Shown: piece by piece, positions 38,001 through 45,907 of the stretch
Numbering within the stretch: position 1 is the stretch's first letter
Layout of the letters: each line of letters opens with the position of its first letter
DNA from: Lentimicrobiaceae bacterium
GTDB lineage: Bacteria > Bacteroidota > Bacteroidia > Bacteroidales > Lentimicrobiaceae
Length of the DNA: 64,000 nucleotides
Direction of reading: 5' to 3'
Assembly: GCA_020636745.1 (NCBI GenBank)
Contig: JACJXH010000004.1
Span: 248,001 to 312,000 of the forward strand
Position numbers and translations under genes: made by a program
Notes under the pieces: generated by a model
The model's input: only the letters and a program-made list of their open reading frames with translations
Databases searched by the model: none
What the model was told of the DNA's origin: nothing

Positions 38001-38801
38001 TTCATGGTTTTCATTTCTGCTCCAGAGCAGCGGGCCCTGCATATTGAGGCCGGCTCTGTTATAGCCAAAAGCGTCAAGATACTGAGAAGTTTGCAATTCA
38101 ATTCCGGCACCAAATTCGCGGCTTGGGCCCTTGGTTGTAACGTTGATAATACCACCGGTAGCATCGCCATACTGAGCAGGTACCCCTGAAAGGATAACTG
38201 AAACCTGTTCAATAGCTGATTCAGGCAAGGATGAAGAACCGCGAACCCTGATACCGTCAATATACATAACGGTTCCGTCAGAACGCTGACCACGGACACT
38301 ACCACGCTCACCATCGGCCGAGAACACACCTCCCACAGTGGTTGCAATAGCGTTGGCCGAGCGGTTAGGCATTTTGGCAATTTCCTCAGAGGTCATAGTA
38401 GCACCTACTGAAGTTTTATCCTTGTCAATCAAGGGGACTTTATAATCGACAACCTCAAAGGTTTCAATTTCGATCATAGTCGATTCCATTTCAACATTTG
38501 AGAATGAAATCTGGTCCGATTTAATAACTACACCTCTGATCAATACCGGTTTGTAACCGACATATGATGCTTTAAGGTCATACTTTCCAGGAACGATCGG
38601 TTTGATGGTGTAGTTTCCGTCGAAGTCCGAAGTAGTACCGCCGGCTTGCGTACCTCCCAGTTCCACGATAATATTCACAAATGGAACGGGTTCCTTTGTG
38701 GTTTTATCGATCACCTTACCCTTGAGGGTTCCTGACTGAGAAAATACCGACAGGCTTGCTGTTAGCACCAACCCAATAGTTAGCAGTAGATTTCTGATCA
38801 T
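35091..38801 (-). CDS. TonB-dependent receptor with carboxypeptidase-like regulatory domain
   Basis: The 1236-residue outer-membrane protein has a signal peptide (about 1-21), a CarboxypepD_reg-like domain (about 23-110, GTLKGKVIDKTTKEPVPFV, GYKPVLIRGVVI), a plug domain (about 140-240, GVFSADGERGSVRGQRSDG, MYIDGIRVRGSS, AQYGDATGGIINVTTKG) and a large barrel ending LGVVLNF. No clear SusD partner is adjacent; instead a giant secreted protein and a PorV-like protein follow in the same operon. The ORF can be opened by TTG at 38810, but ATG at 38801 is favoured. The ligand is unknown. Confidence 0.9.
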   Translation of the reverse strand: MIRNLLLTIGLVLTASLSVFSQSGTLKGKVIDKTTKEPVPFVNIIVELGGTQAGGTTSDFDGNYTIKPIVPGKYDLKASYVGYKPVLIRGVVIKSDQISFSNVEMESTMIEIETFEVVDYKVPLIDKDKTSVGATMTSEEIAKMPNRSANAIATTVGGVFSADGERGSVRGQRSDGTVMYIDGIRVRGSSSLPESAIEQVSVILSGVPAQYGDATGGIINVTTKGPSREFGAGIELQTSQYLDAFGYNRAGLNMQGPLLWSRNENHEKVNSILGYFVAGEVTYNQDSRPTATGIYKVKDDVLRELEKNPLRLSGTGFGTYYNSNFIRKSDLEYVKATPNTNSLDINASGKIDIKTGPSINLSVGGSINYSDGNRFNFANSMFNYDKNYQLKENTWRIFARFTQRFPTAKDSKSLVKNVYYSIQADYTKFNQTIQDPNHKDNLFNYGYLGKFETSKIKSYEYGLDTVSGRTAFIHNGFQDTLVAFTQGTVNEITANYTRQYYELYPQSFYHNNLNNIISGGGLLNGMSANSVYGYMGSPGANQSIDGIAYRVTDNEQYSININASADIGNHALQFGAIYEQRVDRYYGYAPSGLWSLMRGLTNAHIEQLDVMNPKFVELDGVFLDTIYYDRKYDALSQRYFDISLRQKMGLPVDGTDWIDVDSYDINSYTMNYYDAEGKLHNVALSDALSIDMFSPDELFDNGNYLATYSGYTYTGERIKSKDSPSFDDFFTKRDENGMYTREIAPFTPIYMAGYIQDKFAFDDLIFNVGVRVDRFDANQQVLTDPYTLYPAKTVGEVNDLGSHPQNMGSDYTVYVDNLRTPTTIMGYRNGDTWYNADGLVVTDPSIALDAGNGVIPYLQDRNNVTVTSKAFSDYEPQVSVMPRISFSFPISDEALFFAHYDVLTQRPTYALRMNPLDYYFLPLTGSPDISNPNLKPEKTIDYELGFQQRLSGSSSLTLSAYYREIRDQIQAFRYTAAYPKTYYSYNNIDFSTVKGLTVTYDLRRTSNARVRASYTLQFANGTGSNPEFAKGLIQTGQPNLRTLFPLSFDRRHALNIMLDYRFAEGKEYNGPVIRRKKTDAAGAEVIKTTQLLKNTGVNFTIFGGSGTPYTRSSKIVPIGQSGIIEGSINGSRLPWQFRVDGRIDKDINIQWSEKRSSYLNIYVQVLNIFDAQNILSVYSATGNADDDGYLAAAEYQNLINTQLDPQAFRDLYSIRVNSPGNYSSPRQIRLGVVLNF

Positions 38802-38841
38802 ACCATTCAAATTTTATGTTAGATGTTATTTGTGTGTCGTG

Positions 38842-38867
38842 TACCCAGTAAAAAGTGGGTAAAGGTA
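38842..38867 (-). promoter_or_regulatory. Promoter-like -7 element with adjacent 5' hairpin of the TonB receptor operon
   Basis: Minus-strand TACCTTTA at 38860-38867 is one base off TAnnTTTG. Directly after it TACCCA pairs with TGGGTA across an 8-base loop (38842-38861), so the transcript would begin at or within a short hairpin. Confidence 0.4.
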
Positions 38868-38869
38868 CT

Positions 38870-38906
38870 AATAAAATAATTTAAGCTCCAAAACTTTTTA
38901 GAGCTT
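38870..38906 (-). terminator. Terminator after the membrane-anchored protein gene, ahead of the TonB receptor
   Basis: On the minus strand AAGCTC-T-AAAA pairs with TTTT-G-GAGCTT around AG, followed by AATTATTTTATT. It ends the 38930-39421 transcript before the receptor promoter. Confidence 0.5.
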
Positions 38907-38929
38907 GACTGAACAAAAATAAAAAAACC

Positions 38930-39421
38930 TCAGATATACCGTGGATTAAGGATCTCAGCGTAAATAACCGCTTTCCTGATATCGAAATCTTCAATTAAAT
39001 CATGTCTGCTTTCTTCCTCAACTGCCAGCAATTGATTTTGGCTAACACGCTCGGCAAGCTCGCCCAAATCACGGCTGGCATACTTATTCTCAAAATAGGA
39101 AGGAGATACTTCGTCCACAATTTCATCCAGTGATTCATAAGCTGCTTGCGAACTATAAGCTTCATAAGAAGGCGCATATTCAGGTTCTGAAATCTCACTT
39201 TTTATATCTTCATAAGAGGGAGAAGGCTGCTGTGTGGCAGGCATTTGCATCTCTCCCATTAGTATTTCTTCAAGTATTGTGCGTGCATGAGGCTTTTCTG
39301 CCTGAGGCTCCCCCGACGGGGATTCACGCATTGCCCGCTTTTTATCCTGCTTCTGCTTATTGGAATAAAGCGAATAGGCAACCCAGATAATACCTATAAT
39401 AATGTATAAAAAATCATCCAT
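38930..39421 (-). CDS. Short membrane-anchored protein of unknown function
   Basis: The 163-residue protein has one N-terminal membrane helix (about 3-18, FLYIIIGIIWVAYSLY), a basic stretch (NKQKQDKKRAM) placing the rest in the cytoplasm, and then an acidic, low-complexity region rich in E, S, Y and P with YEDIKSE and PEYAPSYEAYSSQ repeats-like patches. The C-terminal part (FDIRKAVIYAEILNPRY) looks ordered and conserved-like. I do not recognise a family. It has a good promoter with both -33 and -7 elements and its own terminator. Confidence 0.7.
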   Translation of the reverse strand: MDDFLYIIIGIIWVAYSLYSNKQKQDKKRAMRESPSGEPQAEKPHARTILEEILMGEMQMPATQQPSPSYEDIKSEISEPEYAPSYEAYSSQAAYESLDEIVDEVSPSYFENKYASRDLGELAERVSQNQLLAVEEESRHDLIEDFDIRKAVIYAEILNPRYI

Positions 39422-39447
39422 AGCCCGGCAATTATTAATTCAGTTTG

Positions 39448-39480
39448 TAAAGATATAAAATATTGCCTTCACTAAACAAA
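39448..39480 (-). promoter_or_regulatory. Bacteroidota promoter with -33 and -7 elements
   Basis: On the minus strand TTTG (39477-39480) is followed after a 21-base spacer by TATCTTTA (39448-39455), close to the TTTG...TAnnTTTG consensus. The ATG at 39421 lies 26 bases further. Confidence 0.55.
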
Positions 39481-39604
39481 TTTGAAAAAGTAATGCACAA
39501 CTTGCTGCCTATCGCCGCCAATCAGTTTCCGACAGGTTTTTGCAAAAATGACACCTTATTAATACAGGTTTATCTGAAAGCAAAATTTTTATTTGAAACT
39601 CCCT

Positions 39605-39612
39605 TATCTTTG
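39605..39612 (+). promoter_or_regulatory. Bacteroidota -7 element (TATCTTTG) of the Rieske-like lipoprotein gene
   Basis: TATCTTTG lies 96 bases before ATG at 39709 and downstream of the earlier in-frame ATG at 39463, which supports the shorter gene. Confidence 0.5.
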
Positions 39613-39708
39613 CATGAGGCTGAAATGTTTTTTATTCAGCTCTTGAATCCGGCGCTTCGAAAAATATTATTTCGTGTTTTTCGTTTAGCTCTATGTAATC
39701 AGATAACG

Positions 39709-40134
39709 ATGAAAAAAAAATCAATTGGCGGGCTGTTTGCCCTCATTATATTCTCAGTTTTTTTAAATGCCTGCGATAAAGAAGATGAGCAAACGCAAAT
39801 TCCCTACGTTTATGTAAATTTTGCTGTTTACCCAAATACATTGGACTTTATCCCTGATGGTGGCTGGTCATATTTTTCAGGCGGTTATAAAGGGTTGATT
39901 ATTTATCGCCCCCTGCATGATGAATTTCTGGCTTTTGAACGGGCCTGCCCATACGATCCTTTAAACGACAGTGCCCTTATTGTGGTTGAGTCTTCTGGAA
40001 TTATCGCTTCTGATGCTCATTGCGGCTCCCGCTTTTTACTTACCGATGGCTCTCCGTTTGAAGGGCCTGCTTCCGTTGGTTTAAAACAATACCGTACCCG
40101 ATATGACGGTTATACTTTAACCGTATCTAACTGA
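39709..40134 (+). CDS. Lipoprotein with a Rieske-like domain lacking iron ligands
   Basis: The 141-residue protein has a lipoprotein signal (1-22, lipobox LNAC) followed by a domain resembling the Rieske fold of small Bacteroidota lipoproteins: FLAFERACPYDP where a Rieske protein has CxH, then DAHCGSRFLLTDGSPFEGPASVGLKQY where it has CxxH. Both histidine ligands are missing (CPY and CGSR), while the cysteines remain and could form a disulfide. It therefore probably binds no [2Fe-2S] cluster. The longer frame back to 39463 has no promoter or signal ahead of it, so ATG at 39709 is chosen. Function unknown. Confidence 0.75.
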   Translation: MKKKSIGGLFALIIFSVFLNACDKEDEQTQIPYVYVNFAVYPNTLDFIPDGGWSYFSGGYKGLIIYRPLHDEFLAFERACPYDPLNDSALIVVESSGIIASDAHCGSRFLLTDGSPFEGPASVGLKQYRTRYDGYTLTVSN

Positions 40135-40151
40135 TCATACATTTAACAAAC

Positions 40152-40180
40152 AAAAAAACCCCGGGAACACACCCGGGGTT
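40152..40180 (-). terminator. Terminator of ahcY
   Basis: AACCCCGGG pairs with CCCGGGGTT around a 6-base loop; on the minus strand it is followed by seven T. It begins 35 bases past the ahcY stop and may also slow the convergent lipoprotein transcript. Confidence 0.85.
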
Positions 40181-40214
40181 AAAGTTAGATTTCCAGCTTA
40201 TTTAAGCTGACAGA

Positions 40215-41636
40215 TTAATATCTGTAATGTTCTGGTTTAAATGGCCCTTCTTTTGACACCCCCAGATAAGCAGCCTGCTCATCGGTTAGTGTTGTTAGTT
40301 TTACACCGATTTGTTCAAGATGTAATCTGGCTACTTCTTCATCGAGGTATTTTGGCAATCTGTACACTCCGACTTCGTAGTTATTTTTCCACAAATCGAG
40401 TTGAGCAAGTGTTTGATTTGAAAACGAATTGCTCATAACAAATGAAGGATGCCCGGTTGCACAACCCAGGTTCACCAAGCGTCCTTCGGCAAGAAGGAAA
40501 ATGGCATTTCCTGAATCAAAAACATATTTATCAACCTGAGGTTTAATGTTAATACGGGTAATGCCGGCAGTTGTGTTAAGTTTATCGACCTGTATTTCAT
40601 TGTCGAAATGCCCGATATTGCAAACAATACTCTGATCCTTCATCCGCATCATATGCTCAAGGGTAATTACATCGCGGTTGCCGGTAGTCGTCACATAAAT
40701 ATTACCTTCCTTCAGCGCTTCTTCAATGGTAGTAACTTCAAAGCCTTCCATGGCAGCCTGTAAAGCACAAATGGGGTCAATTTCGGTAACGATAACCCTG
40801 GCGCCGTATGAACGCATGGAACGCGCACTGCCTTTTCCAACATCACCAAACCCTAAAACAACCACTACTTTACCGGCAATCATTACATCAGTAGCTCTTT
40901 TAATACCATCGGCCAACGATTCATGGCAACCATACAGGTTGTCAAATTTTGACTTAGTAACTGAGTCATTAACATTGATCGCAGGAATCAACAACTGACC
41001 TGATTCCATCATCTGGTAAAGTCTGTGAACGCCTGTAGTGGTTTCTTCTGAAACGCCCTTTAGTTCGCTAATCACCCTGTGCCAACGGGTATTGTCTTCA
41101 ATATATGTGTCGCGAAGGGTTTTAAAAATAACTTCCTCTTCGGCATTTGAGCCTTTTGTTTCAAGCAGTTTAGGATTATTTTCTGCAGCATACCCCTTAT
41201 GAACCAACAAGGTAGCATCTCCTCCATCGTCAACTATAAGGTTTGGGCCTTTCCCGCCCGGAAATGATAATGCCTGCAATGTGCACCACCAGTATTCTTC
41301 AAGAGTTTCACCTTTCCAGGCAAAAACAGGAATACCACTTTCGGCAATAGCAGCCGCTGCATGATCCTGTGTTGAGAAGATGTTGCAACTGGCCCAGCGA
41401 ACATCTGCGCCAAGCTCGGCCAGTGTCTCAATCAAAACAGCTGTTTGAATGGTCATATGCAACGAACCCGTAATTCTGGCACCTTTCAGAGGCTTTTCAT
41501 GGCTGTATTTTTTGCGGATGGACATCAGTCCGGGCATTTCCTTTTCAGCAATTTCAATTTCTTTTCTGCCAAAAGCGGCAAGGCTTATATCTTTTACTTT
41601 ATAAGGAAGCACCTCAGTTATTGCATCTTTCATCAT
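40215..41636 (-). CDS. ahcY: Adenosylhomocysteinase
   Basis: AhcY (SahH) hydrolyses S-adenosylhomocysteine to adenosine and homocysteine with bound NAD, recycling the product of methyltransferases. The 473 residues contain ITGSLHMTIQTAVLIETL, NIFSTQDHAAAAIAE, the NAD motif VVLGFGDVGKGSARSMR and the conserved C terminus PFKPEHYRY. A TTG start at 41663 would lie inside the -7 element, so ATG at 41636 (or the next codon, 41633) is the start. No SAH riboswitch-like structure is visible in the short leader. Confidence 0.96.
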   Translation of the reverse strand: MMKDAITEVLPYKVKDISLAAFGRKEIEIAEKEMPGLMSIRKKYSHEKPLKGARITGSLHMTIQTAVLIETLAELGADVRWASCNIFSTQDHAAAAIAESGIPVFAWKGETLEEYWWCTLQALSFPGGKGPNLIVDDGGDATLLVHKGYAAENNPKLLETKGSNAEEEVIFKTLRDTYIEDNTRWHRVISELKGVSEETTTGVHRLYQMMESGQLLIPAINVNDSVTKSKFDNLYGCHESLADGIKRATDVMIAGKVVVVLGFGDVGKGSARSMRSYGARVIVTEIDPICALQAAMEGFEVTTIEEALKEGNIYVTTTGNRDVITLEHMMRMKDQSIVCNIGHFDNEIQVDKLNTTAGITRINIKPQVDKYVFDSGNAIFLLAEGRLVNLGCATGHPSFVMSNSFSNQTLAQLDLWKNNYEVGVYRLPKYLDEEVARLHLEQIGVKLTTLTDEQAAYLGVSKEGPFKPEHYRY

Positions 41637-41660
41637 AAATTTTTCATTTTTTTCGGGCTG

Positions 41661-41668
41661 CAAAGGTA
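41661..41668 (-). promoter_or_regulatory. Bacteroidota -7 element (TACCTTTG) of ahcY
   Basis: Minus-strand TACCTTTG lies 24 bases before the ATG at 41636 and overlaps the apparent TTG start, which it rules out. A TTG lies 15 bases upstream of it as a weak -33 candidate. Confidence 0.6.
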
Positions 41669-41813
41669 CACATAGTTTTTATTCAATCATATTAAAGCAC
41701 ACATTCTTATTTTATGTTGTTGAATGAATGCCCTTTAGAAAAGTACCCTGACAGATGTAGCTACCAAAACAGATTATATGTATCATTGCAAAGCAATTTC
41801 CAATAAAAAGAAG

Positions 41814-42548
41814 ATGGATGTTTATAAATTGATTCAGGACAAAAAAGCACAAGGCAAAAAACAGCTTGCCGTACTGATTGACCCTGATAAAACTAACGAT
41901 AAAACAATTGCAAGAATTGCCGAATTGTCAGCAGAAAGTGGTGTTGATTATTTTTTTGTAGGAGGAAGCCTGCTGATTAACAATCAACTGGAAGAATGTA
42001 TCAAGGTGTTGAAGCAATCGGGCGACATTCCGGTTATTCTTTTCCCGGGCAACACTCTTCAAATGAGCTGGAAAGCCGATGCTATCCTGTTTCTCTCCCT
42101 CATCTCGGGCCGTAATGCTGAAATGCTGATTGGCAGGCATGTTATATCAGCTCCATATTTAAAACTAAGCCCGCTGGAAGTTATTTCAACCGGATATATG
42201 CTCATTGAAAGTGGCAAACCTACTGCTGTTTCGTATATGAGCAACTCCAGCCCTATTCCTCACGACAAGGATGATATCGCTATCTGCACTGCAATGGCTG
42301 GAGAAATGCTCGGCATGAAACTCATTTTTATGGATGCCGGAAGTGGTGCTGTTAACCCGGTTTCGGTTGAAATGATAAGCCATGTCAAAAGCAGTATTGA
42401 CATCCCTCTTATTATTGGCGGTGGCATCAGAACTCCACAACAGGCTTCCGATGCAGCAAAGGCAGGAGCTGACGTGCTGGTAATAGGAAACCTGATTGAA
42501 AAATCACCCGAACTTATCCCCGAATTGGTAAAAGCAATTCAACAATAA
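41814..42548 (+). CDS. Geranylgeranylglyceryl phosphate synthase family protein
   Basis: The 244-residue TIM-barrel protein matches the bacterial GGGPS/PcrB group: LAVLIDPDKT near the N terminus, YFFVGGSLLI, VILFPGNTLQMSWKADAILFLSLISGRN, PTAVSYMSNSSPIP, LGMKLIFMDAGSGA and IIGGGIRTPQQASDAAKAGADVLVIGN. In archaea the enzyme links geranylgeranyl diphosphate to glycerol 1-phosphate, the first ether bond of archaeal lipids; Bacteroidota members have been shown to be GGGP synthases. ATG at 41814 is preferred to 41778, which would add a poor N terminus. It is 26 bases upstream of the peptidase gene. Confidence 0.88.
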   Translation: MDVYKLIQDKKAQGKKQLAVLIDPDKTNDKTIARIAELSAESGVDYFFVGGSLLINNQLEECIKVLKQSGDIPVILFPGNTLQMSWKADAILFLSLISGRNAEMLIGRHVISAPYLKLSPLEVISTGYMLIESGKPTAVSYMSNSSPIPHDKDDIAICTAMAGEMLGMKLIFMDAGSGAVNPVSVEMISHVKSSIDIPLIIGGGIRTPQQASDAAKAGADVLVIGNLIEKSPELIPELVKAIQQ

Positions 42549-42574
42549 ACTGCATATTTCTCAATCTTTATCAT

Positions 42575-44713
42575 ATGAACTCTTTCAAAAAAACGAGCCT
42601 GTTTCTGCTCTTACTGCTTATTTCAGGCATATCGTTCGGACAACAAAATATGTTGGTGCCCGAAGATATCATGTCAAACCGGAAGTTATACCCATCAGGG
42701 CTTCAAAACATTCAATGGCGCGATAACACCGGATTTTACACCTGGCAAACCAGCAACTGCATCCTTCAGGGGAGCACTGGCACAACGCTTACAGACACTT
42801 TGCTGAAGCTTTCTGACCTGAATCAAAAGATGAAAGAATTGCTGCAACCAGAGCTCAAACGTATGCCATATATTTCTTGGAATAGCAGCGAAACTTTTTC
42901 CTTTTCAACCGGCAGTGCATGGTTTGACTATCATTTTTCAAACCAGACACTCAACCTTTTCAATAAAACAGACGAAGAGGCCGAAAATGCTGACATGGCG
43001 CCGCAAACACGATTTATTGCCTATACCATAAAAAACAACCTGTTTGTTTCAGACGGCAAATCGCAGTTTGCTGTTACCACAGACCAAAACCCGGGTATCG
43101 TAAACGGACAATCGGTGCACCGCAACGAATTTGGCATCAGCAAAGGCACTTTCTGGTCGCCCCGCGGAAATCTCCTGGCGTTTTATCGCATGGACGAAAC
43201 GATGGTGACCGATTATCCACTGGTTGATGTTACCGAACGCGTGGCTAAAGTCAATCATATCAAATACCCGATGGCAGGAATGACCAGCCATCAGGTTACT
43301 GTTGGGATTTTCAATCCGGCAAACAAACAAACTGTTTTTGTAAAAACTGGAACACCTGCTGAACAATATCTGACAAATATTGCCTGGAGCCCCGACGAAA
43401 AAAGCCTGTTTATAGCCGTACTCAATCGCGACCAGAACCATATGTGGCTTAACGAATACGATGTAAATTCCGGCAATTTCTTACGCACCTTGTTTGAAGA
43501 ACAAAACGATCGTTATGTAGAACCGCTTCATCCCATGGTTTTTGTTCCCGGAAACGACAACCAGTTTATTTGGCAGAGCCAGCGCGACGGTTATAATCAT
43601 TTGTACCTGTACAACAAAAACGGCCAGCTTATCAAACAACTTACCACAGGCCTATGGGTTGTAACTGATTTTGCCGGATTCGATGAAGAGGCAAAGGGAA
43701 TTTTTTATACATCAACTGCTACAAGCCCTTTAGAAAACCAACTTTATTATTTAAACCTGAAGTCCGGAAAAACCAGCCGGCTCACCACTCAAAAGGGCGT
43801 ACACTTCCCCGTCATCAGGAAAGACGGTAAATTTTTCATCAGCAGATTCAGCAACCCCGAAACAGCTTCCCGCACAATTCTGGCTTCACTCAACGGCAAA
43901 ACAAACAAAACAATTCACGAAGATGTAAATCCGCTAACAGATTACAAACTTGGCGAGACAACTGTATTTACAATCAAATCAGACGATAACACAGACCTTT
44001 ACTGCAGGCTGATAAAACCTGCTGATTTTGACCCGGCCAAAAAATACCCTGTGATAGTTTATGTATACGGAGGGCCTCATGCCCAGCTGGTTACCGGCGA
44101 TTGGCTTAACGGCGCCAATCTATACATGCACTACCTTGCCGAAAAAGGATACATTGTGTTCACGCTCGACAACCGGGGCTCATCTAACCGGGGTTTTGAA
44201 TTTGAAAGTGTAATTCACCGGAATCTTGGCGTTGCCGAAATGGCCGACCAGATGAAAGGAGTGGAATACCTGAAATCGCTTCCTTATGTTGACGCTTCAC
44301 GGATGGCCGTTGACGGATGGAGCTACGGTGGCTTTATGGCCATTACCTTAAAGCTTAATCACCCTGAAATTTTTAAAGTTGCAACAGCAGGCGGACCCGT
44401 TATTGACTGGAAATATTATGAAGTCATGTATGGTGAAAGATACATGGATACCCCGGAACAAAATCCGGAAGGATATGAACATGCTTCATTGCTCAACCAG
44501 GTTGACAAACTGCAAGGCAAACTGCTGATTATTCACGGTGCCCAGGACAATACCGTAGTGTGGCAAAACAGTCAGCAATTTCTTATCAGGTGTATTGAAA
44601 AACAAAAGCAGGTCGATTATTTTGTTTATCCCACTCATGAGCACAATGTCAGGGGCATTGACCGTGCACACTTATTCAGAAAATTATCAGAATACTACGA
44701 TTTAAATTTATAA
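42575..44713 (+). CDS. Dipeptidyl peptidase IV-type serine peptidase (family S9B)
   Basis: The 712-residue protein has a signal peptide (1-22, ending SFGQ), a beta-propeller DPPIV_N domain (about 60-440, WSPDEKSLFIAVLNRDQ, FIWQSQRDGYNHLYLY) and a C-terminal alpha/beta hydrolase with the S583 nucleophile in GWSYGGFM, D658 in HGAQDNTV and H690 in YPTHEHNV. Such enzymes remove Xaa-Pro or related dipeptides from the N terminus of peptides in the periplasm or at the surface. It shares a transcript with the GGGP synthase gene, apparently for no obvious metabolic reason. Confidence 0.93.
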   Translation: MNSFKKTSLFLLLLLISGISFGQQNMLVPEDIMSNRKLYPSGLQNIQWRDNTGFYTWQTSNCILQGSTGTTLTDTLLKLSDLNQKMKELLQPELKRMPYISWNSSETFSFSTGSAWFDYHFSNQTLNLFNKTDEEAENADMAPQTRFIAYTIKNNLFVSDGKSQFAVTTDQNPGIVNGQSVHRNEFGISKGTFWSPRGNLLAFYRMDETMVTDYPLVDVTERVAKVNHIKYPMAGMTSHQVTVGIFNPANKQTVFVKTGTPAEQYLTNIAWSPDEKSLFIAVLNRDQNHMWLNEYDVNSGNFLRTLFEEQNDRYVEPLHPMVFVPGNDNQFIWQSQRDGYNHLYLYNKNGQLIKQLTTGLWVVTDFAGFDEEAKGIFYTSTATSPLENQLYYLNLKSGKTSRLTTQKGVHFPVIRKDGKFFISRFSNPETASRTILASLNGKTNKTIHEDVNPLTDYKLGETTVFTIKSDDNTDLYCRLIKPADFDPAKKYPVIVYVYGGPHAQLVTGDWLNGANLYMHYLAEKGYIVFTLDNRGSSNRGFEFESVIHRNLGVAEMADQMKGVEYLKSLPYVDASRMAVDGWSYGGFMAITLKLNHPEIFKVATAGGPVIDWKYYEVMYGERYMDTPEQNPEGYEHASLLNQVDKLQGKLLIIHGAQDNTVVWQNSQQFLIRCIEKQKQVDYFVYPTHEHNVRGIDRAHLFRKLSEYYDLNL

Positions 44714-44748
44714 AACACTAATTTTCAAAACAAAAGCATTCGAATCTT

Positions 44749-44782
44749 AAAAAAAAGGGCACTTGAATGTGTCCTTTTTTTT
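44749..44782. terminator. Bidirectional terminator between peptidase and meaB genes
   Basis: Eight A, then GGGCAC, a 6-base loop, GTGTCC and eight T. The symmetry suits both the plus-strand peptidase operon and the convergent meaB gene. Confidence 0.85.
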
Positions 44783-44803
44783 ATGACTGATAATGCAATA
44801 TTC

Positions 44804-45907
44804 CTATCTCTTAAAATACAAATCAAGCAGTTGTCCTGCGGCCTGATAGGGACTGATTTCGCCCTTTAGCAGCTGAGCTTCCTTTTCCAGTAAAACCGGC
44901 TTTATAAGAGTTGCATTATAAAAGTTATCGTGCAACTGCCTGTCGATAAATTCAATCATGATCTGACGCGCCTGCATTTGCCTTTTATGTTCAAAAAAAT
45001 GATTGGCATTGGTAAAAGAAAGATAAGCCTCAATGGTTTCCCAAACTTCTGAGATACCTTCGCCTGTAACGGCTGAACAGGTTAAAGCCGGGGGAGACCA
45101 GCCCGACTCAGGAAGCGGAAAGAGATGGAGTGCATTTTTTATTTGCGTGCAGGCGATGGCTGCCTTAGTTTTATTATCACCATCTGCCTTGTTAATCGCG
45201 ATAGCATCAGCCATTTCCATAATCCCCCTTTTAATACCCTGCAATTCATCACCGGCACCTGAAATCATCAGCAGTAAAAAGAAATCAACCATAGAATGCA
45301 CGGCAGTTTCTGACTGACCCACGCCCACAGTTTCGACAAAAATAACATCAAAACCAGCGGCTTCACAAAGAATAATGGTTTCACGTGTTTTCCGGGCCAC
45401 GCCACCCAAAGAGCCCGCCGATGGAGAAGGCCTGATAAAGGCATTGGGGTCAGTTGACAAATCCTCCATACGTGTTTTATCGCCAAGTATACTACCCTTC
45501 GATCGGCTGCTGCTCGGATCAATGGCCAGCACGGCCAGCTTATGCCCTCCGGCAGTAAGATGCTTGCCTAAAGATTCAATAAAAGTACTCTTACCTGCGC
45601 CAGGTACGCCTGTAATACCCAATCGGACTGATTTTCCGGCATAAGGCAAACATTTGAGAATAAGCTCCTGCGCAATTGCCTGATGTTCAGGCAAAGAGCT
45701 CTCAATTAGAGTAATAGCCTTACTAAAAACAGTGCGGTTAAACTGTAAAATACCTTCCAGATATTCATCAACTGTGAGAAGCCTCTTATGACTTTTTCGA
45801 AAATTCGACATCGCCTGTTCATTGAGCGACGATGGCTGCTCCACCCCTTCCTGAACCCTTAAGGCTGAGGGCTTTAAATCCTGACTTTCCTTATCCTTTA
45901 AATTCAT
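44804..45907 (-). CDS. meaB: Methylmalonyl-CoA mutase-associated GTPase MeaB
   Basis: MeaB (ArgK-like G protein) protects and reactivates the B12 enzyme methylmalonyl-CoA mutase. The 367 residues show the Walker A motif GVPGAGKSTF, the switch regions LAIDPSSSRSKGSILGDKTRM, FVETVGVGQSE, and the base-recognition NKADGD. The mutase genes themselves are not in this window. ATG at 45907 is chosen because a -7 element sits 16 bases upstream; the longer frame to 45985 would start upstream of that promoter and adds an unlikely N terminus. Confidence 0.93.
   Translation of the reverse strand: MNLKDKESQDLKPSALRVQEGVEQPSSLNEQAMSNFRKSHKRLLTVDEYLEGILQFNRTVFSKAITLIESSLPEHQAIAQELILKCLPYAGKSVRLGITGVPGAGKSTFIESLGKHLTAGGHKLAVLAIDPSSSRSKGSILGDKTRMEDLSTDPNAFIRPSPSAGSLGGVARKTRETIILCEAAGFDVIFVETVGVGQSETAVHSMVDFFLLLMISGAGDELQGIKRGIMEMADAIAINKADGDNKTKAAIACTQIKNALHLFPLPESGWSPPALTCSAVTGEGISEVWETIEAYLSFTNANHFFEHKRQMQARQIMIEFIDRQLHDNFYNATLIKPVLLEKEAQLLKGEISPYQAAGQLLDLYFKR

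Noticed and set aside
41637..41700. A SAH riboswitch ahead of ahcY
   Set aside because: The leader is about 20 bases; no room for the fold.
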